The translations under genes were made by a program, and so were the position numbers. Under the pieces are notes generated by a model. The model was not told the DNA's origin, made no database searches, and saw nothing but the letters and a program-made list of their open reading frames with translations. A stretch of DNA of 6,843 nt, from assembly GCA_039820405.1 (NCBI GenBank), contig JBCBQC010000168.1:1-6843 (forward strand), read 5' to 3'. This document shows, one piece after another, positions 1 to 6,617 of the stretch (its first letter is position 1; the number at the start of each line of letters is the position of its first letter). The stretch is from CALLVY01 sp937899855 (GTDB lineage Bacteria > Bacteroidota > Bacteroidia > Chitinophagales > Saprospiraceae).

Positions 1-2743
1 ACACCCCCGACGGGTGAACGATGGGCTGATTATTCTCCATACAAATCTCTCCTTCACAAGGAGAAGGGCAAGCATTACCCCCCAAACCACATCTCACATA
101 ACCATCCCAATATATTTCATCCCCCCGTATCCCTTCTTCAGCATCCGTTGGTACGGAAATGTCTTTGGAGAAAAGCACGGCACCCCAACGATCAAAGACT
201 TCCATCTTCAAGTAGTAAATACTGGAATTACTGGTGTAGTCCTCACAAGGCCCGTCCACTGGACTAGCAAAGTGCGGATGAAATATGGAATCCGTCTCCA
301 CGCCACCACCATCGCCAATTCTCAAAGGATCAATGCCGTTCCCAATAAACATTTTCCAGGGTTTTGGAAATATACTTCTGGGGTATTCTCCCAAGTCAAA
401 GGTCCTATCACACTGCCCCTCCAATCCAATTGGACAGATATTAGAAGCACTTTCGTAGTCCACCCCAATATCAAGTTCAAGATCAAAATCTTCTCGACGA
501 TCACGATCCAATAAGAGCTGATATTTAATGGTACTACCCTCGCTATCTTCTTCCAAATAAGTAGGAACATCCACTAAATTATTGTTCTCATCCCTGACTG
601 CGAGGCTTACAAGAGATGGATCAATATCAAATTGAAAATTAAGTGTGAAGGTAAAACGGTGTTGGCAGTAGTCGGTATCGACGGTGTACTCCATATCATA
701 TGCAGCGTCATTGCGAACTTTTATAACTCGATTGTAGATACACCCTTCTGGGGTTGTCACTTTAAGTTCGTATTTCCGATTTAGAGCATCAGTAAATGCC
801 TGCCCCCGAATCGTTGGAACTGCCAGAGTATGATCATAGAAATAGTTAGCTGGCTGCCAATCAAAGGTGCAACCAACACAATCTATCTCCTCCGCGATTA
901 TGCTTACATCCATCAGGCCAGGAGAGCAGATGACCAGTTTTTCACAGTAATCCAAAGTATAGCTAGCGCAGGCGAGTGAAAATCTGATAGCGGCATTCGC
1001 TGGTCCACAAGAACCCGTTACGTAAACCCTAGCAAAGTAATCAACGCAATCCTTCGAATAATCACTATCGTTTACGTACTGAGTCAAAAGATTGTAAATG
1101 GAAGCATCATAGCCCAGGGCCAGAGGTTTACTGAGCACATCGTATTCTTGACCATTCTCGTCAAGTTTTCCGACTACCCATTGGTAATAGGTGTATCCAC
1201 CTCCAACAACGTGAAGGTTAACCGATTGGTTATCACAATAAATTTCCTCTCCCTCGATTTTGATGATCGGAGTGAGATTATCAACGCATAACCCATCCAC
1301 ATAGGCATGTGCTTCGTGGCCTCCTTTTGTACAATCTCGTACGGTAAACCTCACACAAATCTCCTCTCCCAGGTGATCGGATAAGTTATAAGAAACACAG
1401 GTCCACCCCTTGTACTTGTAAATCTCATTTTCGCTACCGTCCAGCAAGAACGGATCATTAGAAACGGTAGTCACCTCCTCCAGGGGGTTGTCGTAGTCAC
1501 GATTCAAGATAATCTCGTATCTAAAATAGGGTCGTTTATGAGCAAGGTGACTGGGGTCCTCTAAAGCAACGGCATAGGTAAATTGAAAATCTTGATTATC
1601 TTCATCAACAACAAAACAGTACTGAGCAACATCCTTATTGGCGCCGCTATTACCATCACCAATCATCATTAAGTAAGTTCCCAGGGCTTCATAGTCTCCA
1701 TTAATTAAAGGTTCATCACGATCTACAAAGCCCTCTCTGTTGAGGATGCTAAAACTTCCAGGAGTGTCCTCACCTTTTCCATTAAATCCATAACGCACCC
1801 ATTTCCTAAAAGTCCCTTCTTCCAGATCACCATTCTCACAATCCCCCTGCGGATCGCCCGGCGGCGCCCGCAGCACAATTGGCTGATCCGGCCACGCCGC
1901 CGTACAGGCGCCCCCTTGCCGAACCACCACCTCGTACTCCCCCTCCGTCAACCCACCAACCCGACACAGGTACAACTGATCGCAGGCCGTCTCGTAAGTC
2001 TGCCCCCCATCCACGCTAAACTGCAAGTCCTCCCCAAAAGCTTGGATGCTGATTTCCCCATCCGGGCAAATGGGACAGGACGGATCGCGGGTCGTTACAT
2101 TGTACAAGGTCGGTCGACAATCATCGTCCTCACAATCCGTCCAACCATCCCGGTCGTCGTCACAACCATTGCCACAGACCTCGGGAAAAGAACCGGGCAC
2201 CTCGATCTCCATCAAGGACAAAACCCCCTCCCCCGCTTTTTGAATCCGTAGGTACTGCGCCGAGACCTGCCCCAGGGGAAAGGCCGTCCCCGAGGGGTAA
2301 GCACCCGCCACGTGCAGATAGCCCACCGTCGGGGAGGCCAGTTCGGTATGCAGGTCATTGGCTTCAAAAGGATAGCGAGAGTAGAGGAGGTAGTAGTCCG
2401 AGCAACCGGTGGGATAGACGTCCGCCGGATACCACAAGCGGAGGCTTTCCAGGGCGTAGCTTTGTCCCAGGTCGATGGCCCACCAGGGTTCGGTTTCCCA
2501 TTCGGTACGGGCCGCATTTCCCGTGGCCCAATTGCCCGATTTTTGACCGTCGATAACCCGTTCGGGGTGGCCGTCCTCGAAGATGGACGATTGGGAAAGG
2601 CGGCCTCCAGCAGTGACGTTAAAAAGGTCATGGGGAGAAGATTCGCCCACGCAGGGGACTTGAGCTGTAAGGGGAGCAGCGCCCAGCAAGAATAAAAGCA
2701 AGCGTAAAAGGGCAACCGCAGAGGTATTGAGAGATTGGATCAT
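1..2743 (-). CDS. Large secreted multidomain adhesin-like protein with type-B T9SS sorting domain (partial, 3' end outside window)
   Basis: Reading the minus strand from the ATG at 2743, the frame stays open for 914 codons to the left edge, so the C-terminus is missing. Residues 1-28 form a signal peptide (hydrophobic LLRLLLFLLGAAP, then LTAQ). Residues about 41-185 look like an F5/8 type C or fucolectin-type domain (GGRLSQSS, VIDG, PWWAIDLG), a fold that binds sugars or cell surfaces. Residues 190-209 form a Cys/Asp-rich loop (CGNGCDDDRDGWTDC) of Ca-binding type. Residues about 218-288 resemble SprB repeats (PSCPICPDGEISI, EGEYEVVV). Residues about 300-487 resemble an unnamed jelly-roll-like domain common in Bacteroidota surface proteins (YAVALEDPSH, GGHEAHAYVDG). 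Ig/PKD-like sequence follows. Near the edge, LKMEVFDRWG (DRWG at 851-854) and IYWDG match the type-B sorting domain (gliding-motility-associated C-terminus). Expected location is the cell surface or outside the cell by T9SS. The ligand is unknown. Base composition drops sharply in GC from about residue 300 onward. Confidence 0.88.
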   Translation of the reverse strand, partial: MIQSLNTSAVALLRLLLFLLGAAPLTAQVPCVGESSPHDLFNVTAGGRLSQSSIFEDGHPERVIDGQKSGNWATGNAARTEWETEPWWAIDLGQSYALESLRLWYPADVYPTGCSDYYLLYSRYPFEANDLHTELASPTVGYLHVAGAYPSGTAFPLGQVSAQYLRIQKAGEGVLSLMEIEVPGSFPEVCGNGCDDDRDGWTDCEDDDCRPTLYNVTTRDPSCPICPDGEISIQAFGEDLQFSVDGGQTYETACDQLYLCRVGGLTEGEYEVVVRQGGACTAAWPDQPIVLRAPPGDPQGDCENGDLEEGTFRKWVRYGFNGKGEDTPGSFSILNREGFVDRDEPLINGDYEALGTYLMMIGDGNSGANKDVAQYCFVVDEDNQDFQFTYAVALEDPSHLAHKRPYFRYEIILNRDYDNPLEEVTTVSNDPFLLDGSENEIYKYKGWTCVSYNLSDHLGEEICVRFTVRDCTKGGHEAHAYVDGLCVDNLTPIIKIEGEEIYCDNQSVNLHVVGGGYTYYQWVVGKLDENGQEYDVLSKPLALGYDASIYNLLTQYVNDSDYSKDCVDYFARVYVTGSCGPANAAIRFSLACASYTLDYCEKLVICSPGLMDVSIIAEEIDCVGCTFDWQPANYFYDHTLAVPTIRGQAFTDALNRKYELKVTTPEGCIYNRVIKVRNDAAYDMEYTVDTDYCQHRFTFTLNFQFDIDPSLVSLAVRDENNNLVDVPTYLEEDSEGSTIKYQLLLDRDRREDFDLELDIGVDYESASNICPIGLEGQCDRTFDLGEYPRSIFPKPWKMFIGNGIDPLRIGDGGGVETDSIFHPHFASPVDGPCEDYTSNSSIYYLKMEVFDRWGAVLFSKDISVPTDAEEGIRGDEIYWDGYVRCGLGGNACPSPCEGEICMENNQPIVHPSGV

Positions 2744-2796
2744 GAGCAAAGAAGTTAGTGGAGTAGAACAATAAAGTGCAGCCAGCAAGCCCCGAG

Positions 2797-3462
2797 CTAG
2801 GGCAGGATCGAAAGACGCGTGCTGTGGCGCTGCTGATCGCTGGTTTGTACTTGGAGCAAATAAATCCCACTGGGGATGGCCGCTATATCTATTCGCATGA
2901 AAGGACCAGTGACGGGATACTGTCCCAGGCATTTTCCCGTGAGGCTGTAGAGTGCTACCCTGGTTACGCGCCAAGTGGTGGGCCATTCCACGTGTAGGTA
3001 CTCGCGGGCGGGGTTGGGATAAACGGACAGGGCGGAGCCACTGCTGGGGAGTGTACGAGCGGCGCTCCGATCGGTACTGCAATTCGCCGCACTCAGGGTC
3101 ACCACTTTGGATAGTAAGTAGCCCTCCTGGTCTTCGACCAAAGCACGGCCAAAAGCCAAACCACTCAGCGCTTGATCCACCAAGCGAACGCGATAGCGCG
3201 CGAAGGGCAAGTCGCGAAAGGTATACTGCTCCATTGCGCTTGGTACCGTTTTTACCTTTTGCCACAGATCAGCGGCCAAAGCCCTTTCCAGGATTAAGGT
3301 GTGGGGCAGGATATTTCTCTTGGCGGAAGCAGTCGTATTTAAACTTACCGTCAAAGTCTGGCAATCCTCCACTTGGATCGCCAGTGGGCTGGGGGATTGT
3401 GCCCAACCGTGGGCGCAAAAGGATAGACCCAGCCAGCAGGTCAACAGCCATTTGGTGTACAT
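2797..3462 (-). CDS. Small secreted protein with type-A T9SS C-terminal sorting domain
   Basis: This 221-residue protein has an N-terminal signal peptide (MYTKWLLTCWLGLSFCAHGW, then AQ, cleaved near residue 22). The frame is open further upstream to 3543, but the ATG at 3462 is chosen because it places the signal peptide at the N-terminus. Residues about 23-140 form a short domain I do not recognise, with beta-rich character (QVEDCQTLTVSLN, YTFRDLPFARYRVRLVD). Residues about 145-221 are a type-A T9SS sorting domain: VYPNPAREYLHVEW, then VALYSLTGKCLG and IPSGIYLLQVQT, the usual YPNP / G-x-Y-x-L pattern. Such domains target a protein through the outer membrane and are cleaved on export. The gene ends 53 bp before the large adhesin-like gene in the same direction, so the two are probably cotranscribed. 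Its role is unknown; because the N-terminal part is small, it may be an accessory or structural surface protein rather than an enzyme. Confidence 0.85.
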   Translation of the reverse strand: MYTKWLLTCWLGLSFCAHGWAQSPSPLAIQVEDCQTLTVSLNTTASAKRNILPHTLILERALAADLWQKVKTVPSAMEQYTFRDLPFARYRVRLVDQALSGLAFGRALVEDQEGYLLSKVVTLSAANCSTDRSAARTLPSSGSALSVYPNPAREYLHVEWPTTWRVTRVALYSLTGKCLGQYPVTGPFMRIDIAAIPSGIYLLQVQTSDQQRHSTRLSILP

Positions 3463-3645
3463 AAGGGTTCCATTTTGACAAAGCAATGCCAGGGCAGGTT
3501 CGCTGCGTTGAACTGCTTTGTAGTTGAAAAAATAAGAGCACAAGGCTTTCTCGTGGGTGGATACGAAAAAACCAGGACAGCTTACTGGACGACGTTAGTG
3601 TTGAATGGAGATACTCAGTAAATGGGGAGTATTCGTGAAGCTAGG

Positions 3646-3667
3646 TTAGGTTGTTTTTAGGTTGTTT
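3646..3667. repeat. 11-bp tandem duplication
   Basis: TTAGGTTGTTT occurs twice head to tail with no gap (3646-3656 and 3657-3667). It lies about 180 bp upstream of the small T9SS gene and just left of the 245-bp inverted-repeat segment. It could be a regulator-binding site or simple slippage; nothing in the sequence decides between these. Confidence 0.7.
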
Positions 3668-3680
3668 CTTATAAATGCTT

Positions 3681-3925
3681 TTGGAGGAAGGTGGTCCAGA
3701 TTTTGGTTCTCACCGAGCCTCATTTCGAGCGGAATAGCCTTAGCTATTGCGGGAGAAATAGGCAACGGAGAGGTTCTAAAGATGGAGCAGATTCGCCGAT
3801 GGGTATTTGTAAGACACAACCAAGTTTTTAAACGCTTATGGTTTTTCATCACAGCTTACAACAGTAAATATGCAAAATAGCTAGGAGACTTGCAAACAAT
3901 ACAGTCACTTTAATCCTTCCTCCAA
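3681..3925. repeat. 245-bp segment bounded by an exact 11-bp inverted repeat (MITE-like candidate)
   Basis: TTGGAGGAAGG at 3681-3691 is matched exactly by its reverse complement CCTTCCTCCAA at 3915-3925. The match does not extend further inward. AAATGCTT occurs directly left of the left arm (3673-3680) and again four bases right of the right arm (3930-3937), though the right copy is part of the terminator stem. The layout resembles a small non-autonomous element with terminal inverted repeats, with an internal hairpin at 3734-3749. It encodes nothing recognisable. The 11-bp arms are short, and the four-base offset of the flanking repeat is a weakness. Confidence 0.35.
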
Positions 3926-3928
3926 TAA

Positions 3929-3965
3929 AAAATGCTTCTGGGGAATTTTCCCCCAGAAGCATTTT
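3929..3965 (-). terminator. Intrinsic terminator of the S9 peptidase gene
   Basis: A perfect 15-bp stem (3929-3943 pairs with 3951-3965; TGCTTCTGGGG / CCCCAGAAGCA at its core, capped by A/T pairs) encloses a 7-nt loop. On the minus strand the stem is followed by a run of T (RNA U) residues. It lies 23 bp beyond the S9 peptidase stop codon, as expected for a Rho-independent terminator. The T/A tracts on both sides may allow it to work in both directions, but no plus-strand gene ends here. Confidence 0.88.
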
Positions 3966-3988
3966 GCCGCTGCGTTGTAATCGCTAAC

Positions 3989-6154
3989 CTAGCGCCCGAT
4001 GGCCAAGCTTTCCTCCACGTAATCCAGGACCTTCGTCATGAGGTGGACGCGGTCCTTGCCCCGAACGTTGTGCGGGTGCATGGGATAGGGGAAAAAGTCG
4101 ACCTGGATGCCTTCGTCGACAAAGGCGCGGATGAGGTCGAGGCTGTGTTGCATCACCACCACGTCATCGACCGTTCCGTGGATGAGGAGCAGGTCGCCCT
4201 GTAAGTTTTTGGCGTAGTTGAGCAGGCTGGCCTGGCGGTAGCCCTCGGGATTTTCCTCGGGGCGATCCATGTAGCGTTCGCCGTACATCACCTCGTAGTA
4301 TTTCCAATCGGTGACGGGCCCACCAGCCACTCCGGCCTTAAAGGTACCGGGCTGGCGCAGCATGAGCGAGGTGGCCATAAAGCCCCCGTAGCTCCAGCCG
4401 TGTACCGCCATGCGGTTGGCGTCGACGTAGGGCAGGCCGCTCAGGTATTCGATGCCCATCATCTGGTCGCGGATTTCCACTTCTCCCAGACGGCGGTGGA
4501 TGGTATTTTCAAATTCGAAGCCCCGATTGGCGGAGCCGCGGTTGTCGAGGGTAAACACGAGGTAACCCTTTTCGGCAAATTGGTACATCCACAGGGGAGC
4601 ACCCGCCATCCAGCTGTTGTTGACCATCTGGGCGTGGGGGCCACCGTAAACGTACACCAAGACGGGGTACTTCCGGCGTTCCTCGAAATTGCTCGGCTTG
4701 ATCAAGCGACCGTGGAGGGTGACGCCATTGTCGGCTTTGAGCTCCAACAATTCGGCCTTGCCGATTTTGTAATCGCGCAGGGGATTGGTCGCGGCCAGCA
4801 GGTTGGCCACCTTTTTCCCACGGGTATTCACGATGTCGATCGCACGCGGCGTCTTGAGGCTGCTGTAGGAATCGATCAGGTGGATGCCATTGTCGCTGAG
4901 GCGGTAGCGGTGGATACCGCTGCTCTCGGAGAGGCGCTTGGCCTCGGCCGTTCCCAGGTCAACCGCGTAGGCGTAGCGATTCAATCCGCTTTCGTCCGAA
5001 CCCGCTACGATCAGATTTTTTCCCGAACCACTCAGACCCAAAATTTCGTCGACCACCCACTGGCCCTTGGTCACCTGCCCCAGCAATTCGCCCTCCACAT
5101 TGTAGCGGTAGAGGTGCGTATAGCCGTCGCGTTCGCTGAACCAGAGAAACTCGTTGGGCGCATTGGGCATAAACCACACCGGATGCTCGGGTTCGACGTA
5201 TTTGTCGTGCTGCTCTTCGAAGAGGGTCTTAACGAAATCGCCGGTCCGGGCGTCGTACTTGTTGAGCCACATCCGGTTTTGGTCGCGGTTGACCACGGCG
5301 AGATAAAGGTAATTGCCCTCGGGGCCCCAGCCCAGGTTGGTGAGGTACTGATCGGCGGGGCCGTCCACCTTGAGGTAGGTCAGGCTTTCCTTGGCCACGT
5401 CGTACACGCCCACCGAAGCCGATTCCGAAGCCTGGCCCGCCATGGGATATTTGGTGGTGCGCAGCTTGCCGGGGGTGGCGGTGATGTCGAGCAGGGGATA
5501 ATCCGCTACTTTGGATTCATTTTTTTGGTAAAAGGCCAGCCGGTCGCCCCGGGGGGCCCAGAAGGTCCCCTTGGAGATGCCGAATTCGTAGCGGGCAATG
5601 GCCTGTCCACTCACGACATTGGGATCGTTGAGTTGGATGACGGCCTTGCTCTCGCCCCCGGCGTTGACGACAAAGAGGTCGCTGCCCTGGGTGTAAGCCG
5701 CGAGGTTTTTGTCGACCATAAAATCGACGTTGGCGGCGCCTTTGGGCAATTGGAGGAGGCGGTTGGCTTTTTTGGAGGAGGTATTGTAATTGTAGTAGGC
5801 GTTTTGGTACCGGAAGTAGAAGTCGGTCGCGCTGGTCCAGCTGATGCGGGGCAGGCGGGTCAGTTCGAGTCCGGTGGCTTCGTTGATTTGGCTGAGGGGG
5901 ATGCGTTGGTCGCGTTTTTTCCCCAGGGGCGAGCGGCGGATAAAGGCATCGCCTTTGTCGGAGTGGAAGGACAGCTCGGAGCCGGTGGGGATCCACTGGA
6001 GGCCGCGGATGTTTTGCGGGGCCAGTTCGGTCCGTCCTTTGAGGATGGCATCCGACAGGCTGAGTTCGTTGTTTTGGGCGCCGGCCCAGGTGCTGCCGAG
6101 CAACAGGAGGAGGCAGCCGAGGTAGAGGGATCGGTTCACGATTGGCAATTTCAT
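3989..6154 (-). CDS. Periplasmic S9 family serine peptidase, dipeptidyl peptidase IV-like
   Basis: This 721-residue protein is of normal length for bacterial dipeptidyl-peptidase-IV-like enzymes, which remove dipeptides (or tripeptides in the related PtpA), often after proline, from peptide N-termini. Residues 1-27 are a signal peptide (RSLYLGCLLLLLGSTWAGAQ), so the enzyme should act in the periplasm or at the cell envelope; no T9SS sorting domain is present. Residues about 90-440 form the beta-propeller domain (EFGISKGTFWAPRGDRLAFY, then WFSERDGYTHLYRYN). Residues about 510-721 form the alpha/beta-hydrolase domain. The triad is Ser588 in GWSYGG, Asp663 in HGTVDD and His695 in HPHNV; YVYGGPH supplies the oxyanion-hole tyrosine region. 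The propeller shows a single glutamate (Glu190 in RYEFG) where human DPP IV has a Glu pair that anchors the substrate amino terminus, so exact specificity is uncertain. The gene stands alone, followed by a strong terminator. Start chosen at the ATG at 6154 because the signal peptide begins there. Confidence 0.96.
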   Translation of the reverse strand: MKLPIVNRSLYLGCLLLLLGSTWAGAQNNELSLSDAILKGRTELAPQNIRGLQWIPTGSELSFHSDKGDAFIRRSPLGKKRDQRIPLSQINEATGLELTRLPRISWTSATDFYFRYQNAYYNYNTSSKKANRLLQLPKGAANVDFMVDKNLAAYTQGSDLFVVNAGGESKAVIQLNDPNVVSGQAIARYEFGISKGTFWAPRGDRLAFYQKNESKVADYPLLDITATPGKLRTTKYPMAGQASESASVGVYDVAKESLTYLKVDGPADQYLTNLGWGPEGNYLYLAVVNRDQNRMWLNKYDARTGDFVKTLFEEQHDKYVEPEHPVWFMPNAPNEFLWFSERDGYTHLYRYNVEGELLGQVTKGQWVVDEILGLSGSGKNLIVAGSDESGLNRYAYAVDLGTAEAKRLSESSGIHRYRLSDNGIHLIDSYSSLKTPRAIDIVNTRGKKVANLLAATNPLRDYKIGKAELLELKADNGVTLHGRLIKPSNFEERRKYPVLVYVYGGPHAQMVNNSWMAGAPLWMYQFAEKGYLVFTLDNRGSANRGFEFENTIHRRLGEVEIRDQMMGIEYLSGLPYVDANRMAVHGWSYGGFMATSLMLRQPGTFKAGVAGGPVTDWKYYEVMYGERYMDRPEENPEGYRQASLLNYAKNLQGDLLLIHGTVDDVVVMQHSLDLIRAFVDEGIQVDFFPYPMHPHNVRGKDRVHLMTKVLDYVEESLAIGR

Positions 6155-6332
6155 TGAGCGGGTTGAAGTGGTTTAAATGGGTTTGGAAAAAATCGGCTTG
6201 AAGATAGGGAATTTTCGGGAAGTGTGTAGCGGTGGGGGCTGGGGGAAGGGGCAATCGGTGGAGAAAGGCTGGGGAAAGCTAAAATTTGATTTTTTTTCGG
6301 GCGAAAGCTGGCGGGAATGGGGGAAATTGTTC

Positions 6333-6340
6333 TATATTTG
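6333..6340 (+). promoter_or_regulatory. Bacteroidota -7 promoter element of tRNA-Leu
   Basis: TATATTTG matches the Bacteroidota -7 consensus TAnnTTTG at every fixed position and ends 10 bases before the tRNA, which fits transcription starting just ahead of the mature 5' end. I see no clear TTG at the usual -33 spacing; the upstream stretch is G-rich. Confidence 0.75.
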
Positions 6341-6350
6341 CGTTCCGTTT

Positions 6351-6434
6351 GCCGAAGTGGTGAAATTGGTAGACACGCACGTTTCAGGGGCGTGTGCTCG
6401 CAAGGGCGTGGGGGTTCGAGTCCCCCCTTCGGCA
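6351..6434 (+). tRNA. tRNA-Leu (anticodon CAG)
   Basis: An 84-nt class II tRNA. The acceptor stem GCCGAAG pairs with CTTCGGC, with A at 6434 as discriminator base. The D-loop contains AATTGGTAGACAC. The anticodon arm CACGT / GCGTG encloses the 7-nt loop TTCAGGG with anticodon CAG at 6385-6387, which reads CUG leucine codons. The long variable arm (TGCTCGCAAGGGCGT) is typical of leucine tRNAs, and the T arm is GGGGG-TTCGAGT-CCCCC. The 3' CCA is not encoded and must be added after transcription. The gene is divergent from the S9 peptidase and has its own promoter element and downstream hairpin. Confidence 0.97.
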
Positions 6435-6444
6435 CTTCCACTTT

Positions 6445-6480
6445 CATAAGCTCTTGCCTAGCAAGGGCTTATGTCGTTTT
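6445..6480 (+). terminator. Hairpin terminator after tRNA-Leu
   Basis: CATAAGCTCTTGC (6445-6457) pairs with GCAAGGGCTTATG (6461-6473) over 13 positions with a single U-G wobble, around a 3-nt CTA loop. TCG and then four T residues follow. The stem is strong and the T tract short. It starts 10 bases after the tRNA and probably ends its transcript. Confidence 0.75.
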
Positions 6481-6617
6481 AGGACCTAGCCCCGAGCCGC
6501 GGTGTTGGTACCCAAGCAGGCCCCATTCTCTTTTTCTGCTGGTTTTTAGGAGCCGAGCGGGCCCGTCCGGGTGGGGCGGGCTGGCCTACTTTCCGATCAT
6601 TGCTACCATTCGAGCAG

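Larger units (their letters stand above)
3463..3988. other. Intergenic region without a convincing gene
   Basis: This 526-bp gap lies between the S9 peptidase stop and the start of the small T9SS protein, all on the minus strand. Short opposing frames of 68 and 72 codons overlap each other here (minus 3646-3852 and plus 3662-3880), but neither has a recognisable domain or signal peptide, and mutual overlap argues against both being genes. The region holds a tandem 11-bp repeat, an 11-bp inverted repeat 245 bp across, a short hairpin (AATAGC-CTTA-GCTATT, 3734-3749) and a terminator, each noted separately. The promoter of the downstream pair of T9SS genes should lie here. The best -7-like match on the minus strand, TATTTTTT at 3534-3527, lacks the final G and has no -33 partner at a fitting distance. 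Confidence 0.6.

Noticed and set aside
14..514. Plus-strand open frame of 166 codons
   Set aside because: Antisense to the C-terminal part of the adhesin-like gene, with no recognisable motif.
2212..2715. Minus-strand open frame of 167 codons
   Set aside because: It is out of frame with the adhesin-like gene that occupies this stretch; its product is rich in Pro, Arg and Ser without domains, whereas the other frame shows a signal peptide and an F5/8-like domain.
2952..3464. Plus-strand open frame of 170 codons
   Set aside because: Antisense to the small T9SS protein, which has a signal peptide and a type-A sorting domain; the plus-strand product is Arg/Pro/Ser-rich and featureless.
3527..3534. 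TATTTTTT (minus strand) as the -7 promoter element of the small T9SS gene
   Set aside because: It lacks the final G of TAnnTTTG and has no -33 TTG at the usual distance; A/T runs of this kind arise by chance.
3646..3880. Opposing short frames of 68 (minus) and 72 (plus) codons
   Set aside because: They overlap each other almost entirely, show no domains, and lie inside a segment with inverted-repeat ends; non-coding DNA explains them better.
4400..6157. Plus-strand open frame of 585 codons
   Set aside because: It lies entirely antisense to the S9 peptidase, whose domains and catalytic triad are clear. The antisense product is repetitive in Val, Gly and Ala, as expected from GC-biased codons, and has no recognisable domain.
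6155..6332. Promoter for the S9 peptidase in the divergent spacer
   Set aside because: No minus-strand match to TAnnTTTG was found; the closest, TATCTTCA, differs at two fixed positions.
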